This document shows positions 7,831 to 15,358 of a stretch of 50,539 nucleotides of DNA, one piece after another. The stretch covers positions 1 to 50,539 of the forward strand of contig JAGAIZ010000035.1 in the NCBI GenBank assembly GCA_017626325.1, given 5' to 3'. This DNA is from Lachnospiraceae bacterium (GTDB lineage Bacteria; Bacillota; Clostridia; Lachnospirales; Lachnospiraceae). The notes beneath the pieces were generated by a model. The model was not told the origin of the DNA. It saw only the letters and a program-made list of their open reading frames with translations, and did no database searches. Within the stretch, counting starts at the first letter, position 1. Each line of letters opens with the position of its first letter. A program made the position numbers and the translations under genes.

Positions 7831-9252
7831 ATGTTATTTTCCAGTGTGGGATTTTTGTTTCGGTTTTTGCCGGTTTTTATGATAATCTATCTGATTGTTC
7901 CCGCGAAATACCGTAATAGCGTTCTTGTGGCAGGCAGCCTGATTTTCTATGGAGTGGGAGAACCGAATTTTGTTCTGCTGCTTATTTTTTCGGTTCTGGT
8001 CAATTATGGACTTAGCGAGTATATGTTCTGGGAGCCTGCAGGGCCCTGCAAAGACAGAGAGAAGAAGGCTGTCAGAAGACGGAAAATCGCTCTTATAGCG
8101 GCGCTGACATTTGATTTGGGATTTCTGTTTGTGTTTAAATATTGGGATTTCGTGGCGAACACCCTGAACGGGCTTCTGAGAGGGGAATATGTACCGCTGT
8201 TATCCCTGGCGCTGCCGTTAGGGATAAGTTTTTATACATTTCAGATGTTATCTTATCAAATAGACTGTTATAGAGGGAAGCTTGAGCAGCGTGCACGGCT
8301 GATAGAGTTTATGGCATATGTGAGTATGTTTCCGCAATTAATTGCGGGACCGATCATACGGTATGAAGAGATTGCCGGACGGATGCGGGAGCGGAGAATC
8401 GGCGTCAGAGATCTGGAAAACGGCTTGAAGCTTTTTACGGCAGGTCTGGGACTGAAGGTACTGCTGGCGAATCAGATTGGAACGCTTTGGAACACGATTA
8501 TGACGGCAGGCGCGGGGAATTTACATCTATCGGTAGCATGGCTTGGAGCATTCGCCTATTCCTTTCAGATTTACTTTGATTTCTGGGGATATTCCGTCAT
8601 GGCGATGGGACTTGGCAAGATGCTGGGGTTCAGGATCCCGCGCAATTTTGATGCCCCCTATACATCAGAATCGATTTCTGAGTTTTGGCGCAGATGGCAC
8701 ATGACTCTGGGCAGTTGGTTTAAAGAATATGTATATATTCCGTTGGGAGGAAACCGGAAGGGAGCGCTTAGTACGACCCGCAATCTGTTTGTGGTCTGGG
8801 CGCTTACCGGGTTATGGCATGGCGCGGACTGGAATTTCGTATTGTGGGGAATTGTATTTTTCATATTGCTTGTCATAGAGAAGAGAGGCTTGGGCCAATG
8901 GCTGGAGCAGACGAAGGTACTCGGACATATCTATACGCTGGTACTGATTCCAATAACATGGGTTATTTTTGCCATTACCGATATCAGACAGCTTGGTGCG
9001 TATCTGGGAAATATGGCGGGAATCCACCAGGACAAGGTTATGGTGGGAACGGCGCAGTTTATGAGATACCTCAAAGAATACGGCATTTTGCTTGCGGCTT
9101 GTGTTTTGTTTGCCACGCCATATCCCGCAAAATGGTATCATAAATGGAAGGACAGATGGTTCGCCGTGCTTGTTTTGCTGTTTATTTTCTGGCTTTCTGT
9201 CCATGAAATTATAATAGGCAGCAACAATCCGTTCCTGTATTTCAGGTTCTAG
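7831..9252 (+). CDS. MBOAT-family membrane O-acyltransferase (AlgI-like)
   Basis: A 473-residue polytopic membrane protein that probably moves acetyl groups across the membrane to an extracellular polymer. Family features: PLGISFYTFQMLSYQID, FPQLIAGPIIRYEE, SISEFWRRWHMTLGSWFKEY and the invariant-histidine segment LTGLWHGADWNFVLWG. These match AlgI/DltB-type members closely. The start at ATG 7831 has GGGGAGCGG ahead; an in-frame TTG at 7810 is less likely. The downstream SGNH-like membrane protein at 9451 is the expected partner, as in AlgI/AlgJ-X or PatA/PatB pairs. The polymer acetylated (exopolysaccharide, teichoic acid or peptidoglycan) cannot be told from here. Confidence 0.88.
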   Translation: MLFSSVGFLFRFLPVFMIIYLIVPAKYRNSVLVAGSLIFYGVGEPNFVLLLIFSVLVNYGLSEYMFWEPAGPCKDREKKAVRRRKIALIAALTFDLGFLFVFKYWDFVANTLNGLLRGEYVPLLSLALPLGISFYTFQMLSYQIDCYRGKLEQRARLIEFMAYVSMFPQLIAGPIIRYEEIAGRMRERRIGVRDLENGLKLFTAGLGLKVLLANQIGTLWNTIMTAGAGNLHLSVAWLGAFAYSFQIYFDFWGYSVMAMGLGKMLGFRIPRNFDAPYTSESISEFWRRWHMTLGSWFKEYVYIPLGGNRKGALSTTRNLFVVWALTGLWHGADWNFVLWGIVFFILLVIEKRGLGQWLEQTKVLGHIYTLVLIPITWVIFAITDIRQLGAYLGNMAGIHQDKVMVGTAQFMRYLKEYGILLAACVLFATPYPAKWYHKWKDRWFAVLVLLFIFWLSVHEIIIGSNNPFLYFRF

Positions 9253-9272
9253 AAGTAAGGCAGACACCTGCT

Positions 9273-9435
9273 GATAACAGAGGCTCAGGCAACAGAAGTT
9301 CAGGCAACGAAAGCGCAGACAACGGATGAGCCGAGAACAGAAGCTCAGGCAACGAAAGCGCAGATAACAGATGATCAGAGAACAGAAGCCTTAGGCAACG
9401 AAAGCACAGACAACAGATAAATCAGACAACAGACG
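9273..9435 (+). repeat. Degenerate tandem repeat of about 45 bp, open in one frame
   Basis: About three and a half units of an element built on ACAGAAGCTCAGGCAACGAA followed by AGCGCAGACAACAGATGA fill the gap between the MBOAT and SGNH genes. In one frame they translate as repeated TEAQATKAQ and TTD blocks and stop at 9418-9420. No ATG, GTG or TTG with a ribosome binding site precedes them, so I do not call a gene. Confidence 0.7.
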
Positions 9436-9450
9436 ACAGAGAAACGATTG

Positions 9451-10683
9451 ATGAATACGAACAAGAAAACAGTGAAAAAGAATGAAATTGAGAAAGCAGT
9501 CCGGAAGGGGAAAGACGGGAGAGCCGTTCAGAAGAATAACAGCCGAAATAGTGAGAAAAATAACAAGGACAGCCTTACAAAGAGTCCTAAGAGGGATAAG
9601 CGCCGGAGTTCCCAGGAGAAAAGGTCGTGGAAGGAAATTCTGTATAACTGCCCCTATGTTCTTTTGGTATCGGCGACGGCGATTGCCGCAATGCTGTGCT
9701 CGGATGAGATCGGCGTTAATGTGATGGCGATGGGAGAATCCGCCGCAGCGTGGAAGACCGAGGCAGGCAGCCTGGCCGACGGGATGGAACAGGCGGAAGA
9801 AGAAATGTCTGATCAGCCGTCAGAAGATGAGACGCATACGGAAGGCTTTGGCGATGCAGAAGCGGGACCGGAAGCAGTAAGCGGCGCTGTAGAGCATTCC
9901 GCGAAGGACAACAGTGGAGATACTGAAGAAAGAACAGACGGCGGCGCTGTAAAGCCTGGTCAGACTGCGGGGCAGGATACGGCGGATAAGCCGGGAATTA
10001 CCAGATTCGAATATTATGAGCCTCAGCAGATAGATTCGTACTATTATTCTGATGCGGGCAGGATCGCGCTGACAACAGAATATGACTATGTATTAGAGAA
10101 CGATAGTTATTTTAATGACGCCGCATTCTTAGGCGATTCCAGAACGCTTGGAATATCGGATTATGCGGGGCTGGATGGCGCGGATTTCTATTGCGACAGC
10201 GGTATGACTATATTTAAGCTTCTGGGAGAGGACGGAGTCACTTATCAGAAGACCGGTGAAAAGGTGGATATGAATCAGGTGCTGCAGGAGAAGCAGTACG
10301 GTAAGATCTATATTATGCTGGGCATGAACGAGCTGGGCTACGGCAACACAGAGATGTATCTGAAGCAGTACCGGGAGGTAGTGGAGCAGATCAGACAGTG
10401 GCAGCCGGAGGCGATTATCTATATTATGGCGAATCTGCATGTGAGCAGGGAGAAGAACAGTCCCGAGACGGAATTCAATAATATCAATATCAATGATAAA
10501 AACGCGGCGTCCGCGCTGTTAGCCAACGGACGGGATATTTTCTATCTGGACAGCAATCCGCTGTTTACGGATGAAGACGGTTTCCTGAATGCGGAACTGA
10601 CATTTGACGGCGTACATCTGTATGCGCAGCATTATGATGTGTGGCGGCAGTTCCTGCTGGAGCATGGCGTGGAGCGGCGCTGA
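9451..10683 (+). CDS. Membrane-anchored SGNH/GDSL-hydrolase-like protein, likely partner of the MBOAT protein
   Basis: About 410 residues. The first 65 are strongly basic and end in a single membrane segment (YVLLVSATAIAAMLC). Residues about 95-185 are acidic and low in complexity. The C-terminal 200 residues form an SGNH fold: FLGDSRTLG (Ser in block I, near 228), YIMLGMNELGYG (block III), and FDGVHL (Asp/His pair, block V). The expected role is the extracellular acetyl-transfer or esterase step that follows the MBOAT protein. The start is weakly marked: ATG 9451 follows an in-frame TTG and has no good ribosome binding site, so translation may depend on readthrough from the upstream repeat region. 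Function is inferred from fold and position. Confidence 0.75.
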   Translation: MNTNKKTVKKNEIEKAVRKGKDGRAVQKNNSRNSEKNNKDSLTKSPKRDKRRSSQEKRSWKEILYNCPYVLLVSATAIAAMLCSDEIGVNVMAMGESAAAWKTEAGSLADGMEQAEEEMSDQPSEDETHTEGFGDAEAGPEAVSGAVEHSAKDNSGDTEERTDGGAVKPGQTAGQDTADKPGITRFEYYEPQQIDSYYYSDAGRIALTTEYDYVLENDSYFNDAAFLGDSRTLGISDYAGLDGADFYCDSGMTIFKLLGEDGVTYQKTGEKVDMNQVLQEKQYGKIYIMLGMNELGYGNTEMYLKQYREVVEQIRQWQPEAIIYIMANLHVSREKNSPETEFNNININDKNAASALLANGRDIFYLDSNPLFTDEDGFLNAELTFDGVHLYAQHYDVWRQFLLEHGVERR

Positions 10684-10769
10684 TGTGCGGCAGGCAGAGT
10701 GTTCTTTTGGGCGTCTGCCCGTTATGCGCGCAGGCATAGAATCGGGAGAAAGGCTGGGCAATACGGACG

Positions 10770-11489
10770 ATGGCGGAAATAAGACTGAATAAATATCTGG
10801 CTTCCTGTGGAATCTGTTCCAGAAGGGACGCGGATAAGCTGATTGAACAAGGTGTTGTGACAGTGAACGGCACTGTGGCGCAGATGGGATGTAAGGTGAC
10901 CGAATCAGATGAAATTGCGGTAAAAGGCAAGAAGCTAAGCAGCCCGGATAAAAAAGTGGTTCTGGCGTATTATAAGCCTGTGGGCGTAACTTGTACGGAA
11001 CGGGACGCCCACGCCGGAAAGCTTGTGACACAGGAGCTTCATTATCCGGTTCGAGTGACTTATGCGGGGCGTCTGGATAAGGATTCAGAGGGATTGTTAT
11101 TGATGACCAATGACGGGGATCTGATCAATGCCATGATGCGGGGCGCGAACGGACATGAGAAGGAATATATCGTCAAGGTGACCAAAGAGTGGACGCCGGA
11201 GGCGCTTACACATATGCGTCAGGGGGTACGGCTGGAGGAGCTTGATCTTGTGACGCGTCCATGCAGGATAGAGCAGACGGGACCGAAAACAATCTGCATG
11301 ATATTAACGCAGGGCGTCAACAGACAGATACGGCGTATGTGCGGCGCAGTGGGGTATGAAGTGACGTCTTTGAAGAGAACGCGTGTTATTGATGTAAAAC
11401 TTGCAAACTTAAAACCGGGAGAATACCGGGAGCTGTCGCGGGATGAGATGCAAAGTCTTTATGCGAAGTGCGGCCTGCGGCTGTCTTAA
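10770..11489 (+). CDS. rRNA pseudouridine synthase, RsuA/RluB/RluF family
   Basis: A 239-residue enzyme that isomerises uridine to pseudouridine in rRNA. The N-terminal S4 RNA-binding domain is clear (RLNKYLASCGICSRRDADKL, then IEQGVVTVNG). The catalytic aspartate lies in YAGRLDKDSEGLLLMTNDG, and the C-terminal region has QGVNRQIRRMCGAVGYEV and LKRTRV, all typical of the family. The target (23S U2604/2605-type or 16S) is not decided by sequence. The first ATG is taken as start, with GAGAAAGG 16 bases ahead, a long spacing. It lies 86 bases after the SGNH gene and 89 before ligA. Confidence 0.9.
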   Translation: MAEIRLNKYLASCGICSRRDADKLIEQGVVTVNGTVAQMGCKVTESDEIAVKGKKLSSPDKKVVLAYYKPVGVTCTERDAHAGKLVTQELHYPVRVTYAGRLDKDSEGLLLMTNDGDLINAMMRGANGHEKEYIVKVTKEWTPEALTHMRQGVRLEELDLVTRPCRIEQTGPKTICMILTQGVNRQIRRMCGAVGYEVTSLKRTRVIDVKLANLKPGEYRELSRDEMQSLYAKCGLRLS

Positions 11490-11578
11490 GACCCCAAACA
11501 ACATATTGTGGTGCGGCAAATGAGGATGAAATGCCACAAATTACGCTGAATTTATGAAAAACGGCAGGTGAGCTCATA

Positions 11579-13552
11579 ATGGATGATAACAAAATGAATC
11601 GTATGAAGGAATTGGTCGCTACTCTGTGTAGTGCTTCCAAAGCATATTATGCACAAGATATGGAAATCATCAGCAATCTGGAATATGACAGGCTGTATGA
11701 TGAATTGGTACGGCTGGAAAAAGAAACGGGTGTTACATTGGCCAACAGCCCGACGCTACATGTTGGGTATGAGGCTGTGGAGGAATTGCCGAAGGAGAGA
11801 CATGAGAAGCCGATGCTTTCCCTTGCCAAGACCAAAAGCCGGGAAGAACTGCAGGAATGGCTGAACGGGAAAACGGCTCTTTTGTCATGGAAATTAGATG
11901 GCCTGACGATCGTGCTGACTTATTATGCAGGAAAACTTGCAAAGGCTGTCACCCGTGGAAACGGCGAAGTCGGTGAGGTAATTACCAACAATGCGAGGGT
12001 ATTTCAGAATGTGCCGCTGTCGATTCCTTATCAGGGAGAACTGATTCTGCGCGGAGAGGCGGTCATCAGTTACAGTGACTTCGAGAAGATCAATCGTGAG
12101 ATTGAGGATGTGGAAGCGAAATATAAGAACCCCCGTAATCTTTGCAGCGGTTCGGTCAGACAGTTGAATAATGAGATTACTGCGCATAGAAATGTCAATT
12201 TTTATGCGTTCAGCCTTGTAAGAGCGGATGGGGTAGAGTTTCGCAATTCGAGGGAAGAACAGTTCGCATTCCTGAGCAGACAGGGATTTGACGTGGTGGA
12301 ATATAGAAAGGTAACACCTGATACGATAATGGATGCTATCCATTATTTTGAGAAGAAGATAGAGACCTACGATATCCCGTCAGACGGTCTGGTATTAACC
12401 TATGAGGATATCAGTTACGGACAGTCCCTTGGCAGAACCGCGAAATTCCCAAGAGATTCCATTGCCTTCAAATGGGCGGATGAACTCAGGGAAACGGTGC
12501 TTACCGATATGGAGTGGAGTGCGAGCCGAACCGGACTGATCAATCCGGTGGCAATCTTTGAGCCGGTAGAGTTGGAGGGAACCACGGTCAGCCGCGCTTC
12601 TGTCCATAATATCAGCATTGTCCGTGGGCTGAAGCTGGGGATCGGAGATCATATTACGGTTTACAAGGCCAATATGATTATTCCGCAGATTGCAGAGAAC
12701 CTGACTATGAGCGATACACTGGAGATTCCGCAGATATGCCCTGTCTGCAAAGGGCCGACGCAGATACGTCAGGTCAACGAAGTACAGTCGCTTTACTGCG
12801 GCAATCCAGCCTGTGACGCCAAGAAGATCAAGTCATTTACGCTTTTTGTCAGCCGGGATGCTATGAATGTAGACGGATTGTCAGAATCTACTTTGGAGAA
12901 ATTTCTGGCGAAGGGATTCCTGCATGAATTTGCGGATCTCTTTAAGCTGGCGCGTTATGAGCAGGAAATTATACAGATGGAGGGCTTCGGGGAGAAATCT
13001 TACCAGAAGCTGATGGAGAGTATCGAACGGTCGCGCAATACGACGCTTCCCAGAGTGATTTACGGACTGGGAATCGAAAATATCGGCGTGGCAAATGCCA
13101 GGATGCTGTGCAGACATTTTCAGTATGATCTGGAGGCGTTACGCAATGCGGATTTAGAGGAACTTGGCGCAATCGACGGTATCGGAGAGGTGATTGCCGC
13201 CAGTATTCATTCCTTTTTCCGCAATGAGGAACGTATGGAACAGTTAAAGCGCCTGATGCAGGAAATTACGGTCGCGCAGGAGACGATTGAAGAAGGCAGC
13301 CAGACGCTTGCCGGAATGAATTTCGTGATTACCGGCAGTCTGGAGCACTATGAGAACCGCAATGCTCTCAAAGAAGAGATCGAAGCAAGGGGCGGCAAGG
13401 TTACAGGCAGCGTTACCGGTAAGACTGCCTGCCTGATCAACAACGATACGGCGTCCATGTCCTCCAAGAATAAGAAAGCGAAGGAATTGGGGATACGGAT
13501 TGTTTCGGAAGAGGAGTTTATGCGGGAATATCTGGAAGAAGAGATTGGATGA
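11579..13552 (+). CDS. ligA: NAD+-dependent DNA ligase LigA
   Basis: A 657-residue protein that seals nicks in DNA using NAD+. Domains in order: the NAD-binding Ia region with YYAQDMEIISNLEYDRLYDEL (about 23-43), the adenylation domain with the nucleophile Lys105 in WKLDG, the OB fold, a four-cysteine zinc finger starting CPVCKG near 387 and closing at CGNPAC, helix-hairpin-helix repeats (LEELGAIDGIGEVIAASI), and a C-terminal BRCT domain (MNFVITGSLEHYENRNALK). All key elements are present. The sequence is divergent from the common form around motif I, where it reads LLSWKLDGLTIVLTYY. The gene ends at a hairpin shared with the convergent metA. Confidence 0.92.
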   Translation: MDDNKMNRMKELVATLCSASKAYYAQDMEIISNLEYDRLYDELVRLEKETGVTLANSPTLHVGYEAVEELPKERHEKPMLSLAKTKSREELQEWLNGKTALLSWKLDGLTIVLTYYAGKLAKAVTRGNGEVGEVITNNARVFQNVPLSIPYQGELILRGEAVISYSDFEKINREIEDVEAKYKNPRNLCSGSVRQLNNEITAHRNVNFYAFSLVRADGVEFRNSREEQFAFLSRQGFDVVEYRKVTPDTIMDAIHYFEKKIETYDIPSDGLVLTYEDISYGQSLGRTAKFPRDSIAFKWADELRETVLTDMEWSASRTGLINPVAIFEPVELEGTTVSRASVHNISIVRGLKLGIGDHITVYKANMIIPQIAENLTMSDTLEIPQICPVCKGPTQIRQVNEVQSLYCGNPACDAKKIKSFTLFVSRDAMNVDGLSESTLEKFLAKGFLHEFADLFKLARYEQEIIQMEGFGEKSYQKLMESIERSRNTTLPRVIYGLGIENIGVANARMLCRHFQYDLEALRNADLEELGAIDGIGEVIAASIHSFFRNEERMEQLKRLMQEITVAQETIEEGSQTLAGMNFVITGSLEHYENRNALKEEIEARGGKVTGSVTGKTACLINNDTASMSSKNKKAKELGIRIVSEEEFMREYLEEEIG

Positions 13553-13558
13553 TAATAA

Positions 13559-13598
13559 GGGCATATCCCGTTGGCAGCGCTGCCGAAGGGATATGCCC
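13559..13598. terminator. Hairpin between convergent ligA and metA
   Basis: GGGCATATCCC (13559-13569) pairs with GGGATATGCCC (13588-13598), with GGCAGCGCTGCC forming a second stem inside. T-runs are poor on both sides, so this may act as a weak or bidirectional terminator. Confidence 0.6.
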
Positions 13599-13606
13599 TC
13601 TGAATT

Positions 13607-14521
13607 CTAGATATTGCGCACATCATAAGGTGTGGTCTGGTATACGTAATAATTCAGCCAGTTGGAATAGAGAAGCTGACCTGTGGAACGCCAGTTGACG
13701 ATCGGCGCTTTCGAAGGATCGTCATCCGGGAAATAGTTAGCGGGAACCTTGGGGTTCATGCCTTTATTAAGATCCCGGAAATATTCCTGGGATAAAGTGT
13801 CTGCGTCATACTCCGGATGACAGGTGATGAAGAAATGTCTGCTGTCGGTGGTTTTGACGATGGTAACGCCGGCTTCGTCGGAGACGGCCATAAGCTCCAA
13901 TTCAGGAACCGAGGCAATTTTCTCTTCTGTAATGCCCATTGCGCGAGATTGCGGCGCATAGAAAATATCGTCAAAACCGCGGAAGAGCGGAGAGGTCTTC
14001 TTGACGATTCTATGAGCATATACGCCGGACAGTTTTTCTTCCATATCGTAGCGCTCCAAACCATAGAAATAATAGAGCGCCGCGAAAGCGCCCCAGCAAA
14101 GATGCAGCGTACAGTGCACGTGCGTTTTGCCCCACTCCATGATTTCGCAGATCTCATCCCAATAAGTGACGTCCTCGAATCGGATGTAGTCCAGGGGAGC
14201 GCCTGTAATGATCATGCCGTCGAATTTACGATCCCTGACCTGGTCGAAAGTAGTATAGAAGGACTCCATATGGTTGGAATCTATATGCTGCGGCTTATAG
14301 CTTGCTGTCTGTAAGAATTCTACATTGACCTGCAAAGGCGTATTGGACAGCTTGCGTAAGAGCTGTGTTTCCGTTACGATCTTCGTCGGCATGAGATTCA
14401 GAATCAGCACGTTAAGCGGACGGATATCCTGATGCATGGCACGAAACTCCGTCATGACGAATATATTCTCATTCTCCAGTCTAGTAGTTGCCGGTAATGA
14501 ATCTGCGACTTTGATAGGCAT
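13607..14521 (-). CDS. metA: Homoserine O-acyltransferase MetA
   Basis: A 304-residue enzyme that acylates homoserine as the first step of methionine synthesis. The triad is present at the standard positions: Cys142 in LHLCWGA, His235 and Glu237 in CHPEYD. The residue at 111, which decides acyl-CoA choice in characterised family members (Glu for acetyl-CoA, Gly for succinyl-CoA), is Asp here (GAPLDYIRFED). I expect acetyl-CoA use, but this is inference. The start is the ATG at 14521, about 75 bases behind a good promoter. No S-box or other known methionine riboswitch is visible in that leader. The gene is convergent with ligA. Confidence 0.92.
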   Translation of the reverse strand: MPIKVADSLPATTRLENENIFVMTEFRAMHQDIRPLNVLILNLMPTKIVTETQLLRKLSNTPLQVNVEFLQTASYKPQHIDSNHMESFYTTFDQVRDRKFDGMIITGAPLDYIRFEDVTYWDEICEIMEWGKTHVHCTLHLCWGAFAALYYFYGLERYDMEEKLSGVYAHRIVKKTSPLFRGFDDIFYAPQSRAMGITEEKIASVPELELMAVSDEAGVTIVKTTDSRHFFITCHPEYDADTLSQEYFRDLNKGMNPKVPANYFPDDDPSKAPIVNWRSTGQLLYSNWLNYYVYQTTPYDVRNI

Positions 14522-14602
14522 AGGGAATCCTCATCTTTCTGTATATATTCCGGTGCAGTCAGGTCCAAAGCGTGTGTTAGGCTCTGACCCACGATAAAGT
14601 AG

Positions 14603-14631
14603 AATATATCATAAAACGCTCTTAAATGCAA
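14603..14631 (-). promoter_or_regulatory. Promoter for metA
   Basis: On the minus strand TTGCAT (14631-14626), a 17-base spacer and TATATT (14608-14603). The leader contains a possible GTCAG/CTGAC stem, too weak to name. Confidence 0.65.
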
Positions 14632-14658
14632 CTGGACGCATGATTGATAAATCAGGAA

Positions 14659-14687
14659 TTGCACAATCAGATAAAGTAGGCTATAAT
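14659..14687 (+). promoter_or_regulatory. Promoter for the small genes at 14778 and 15086
   Basis: TTGCAC (14659-14664), a 17-base spacer and a perfect TATAAT (14682-14687). It is divergent from the metA promoter, with 27 bases between the two -35 boxes. Confidence 0.72.
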
Positions 14688-14777
14688 CTAAATAGTTCAT
14701 TTGGTGGACGCAGCTAACGATAATATAGTGAGAGGCGGCGACAGCGGAAACGGCTGGCGCACGGCGTTGGAGAGGGT

Positions 14778-15068
14778 ATGGAGACATTATATCAGAAGGT
14801 TAAGGTACATAATGAGTTAGAATGGTGCCAGGTAACGGATATGGCGACCAAAGAGAAGGTAGAGAAACTGCTGTTAAAGCATCGGGTATCTTATTTTGTG
14901 AAATGGGAGAGACCCAGATTATTTTCCGGTGATAAATTTGACACTTGTATTTTCTGTGTCAATCAACTGCAGAAGGAGATTGCGGACGAGGCGATTCAGG
15001 AGCTTGGAGAAGAAGTAAAGGGTAAGATTAAATTTGTCAACCGCAGGGTGGACAAGACCTTTTATTAA
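14778..15068 (+). CDS. Small cytosolic protein of unknown function (96 aa)
   Basis: I do not recognise a family. The protein is 96 residues, charged, soluble, with predicted alternating helix and strand (TDMATKEKVEKLLLKHRVSYFV, then FDTCIFCVNQLQKEIADEAI). It has three cysteines, one before the middle and two as CIFC. The gene has a good promoter at 14659, a GGAGAGGG ribosome binding site, and is followed after 17 bases by a second small cysteine-rich gene, with one terminator after both. The two are therefore probably cotranscribed. A small alpha-beta ligand-binding or regulatory protein is possible. Confidence 0.7.
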   Translation: METLYQKVKVHNELEWCQVTDMATKEKVEKLLLKHRVSYFVKWERPRLFSGDKFDTCIFCVNQLQKEIADEAIQELGEEVKGKIKFVNRRVDKTFY

Positions 15069-15085
15069 GAAAGGCATGGTTGATT

Positions 15086-15259
15086 ATGAGCAATTGCGAT
15101 ACCTGCAGTAATTACCAGTATGATGAGGATTACGAATGTTATGTATGTATGGTGGATCTGGACGAGGATGAGATGAGCCGGTTTTTAAGCGGCGGCAATT
15201 TCGAATGTTCTTTTTACCAGCTTGATAATGAATACTTGATCGTAAGAAAGCAGATGTAG
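15086..15259 (+). CDS. Small cysteine-rich protein (57 aa), DUF6472-like
   Basis: A 57-residue protein beginning MSNCDTCSNYQYDEDY, with cysteines at 4, 7, 18, 21 and 41: two CxxC pairs and a single Cys that could bind a metal. It is very acidic in the middle (VDLDEDEM). It resembles the small DUF6472-type proteins common in Lachnospiraceae, recalled rather than searched. The ribosome binding site AAGAAAGG lies 11 bases before the ATG. The stop codon lies inside the left arm of the terminator at 15247-15281. The gene sits 17 bases after the 96-residue protein gene. Role unknown. Confidence 0.75.
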   Translation: MSNCDTCSNYQYDEDYECYVCMVDLDEDEMSRFLSGGNFECSFYQLDNEYLIVRKQM

Positions 15260-15281
15260 GAATCTCCCGCATCTGCTTTTT
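15247..15281. terminator. Strong terminator, usable in both directions
   Basis: AAAGCAGATG (15247-15256) pairs with CATCTGCTTT (15270-15279), followed by a T-run. The stem begins inside the 57-residue gene and also yields TGCTTTCTT on the minus strand, so it may end the long leftward gene too. Confidence 0.8.
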
Positions 15282-15358
15282 CAATGGCGCGCCCATGACG
15301 GCGCACGTCTCATTTATCTCTGTTTCTTTATTTATCTCTGCTTCTTTCATTTTTTTAT

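Noticed and set aside
4405-9435. CRISPR array candidates in the tandem repeats at 4405-4470 and 9273-9435
   Set aside because: Repeats are contiguous or degenerate with no unique spacers of constant length, and no cas genes are nearby.
14522-14602. SAM (S-box) riboswitch ahead of metA
   Set aside because: The leader is only about 75 bases, lacks the conserved S-box core and has no terminator hairpin.
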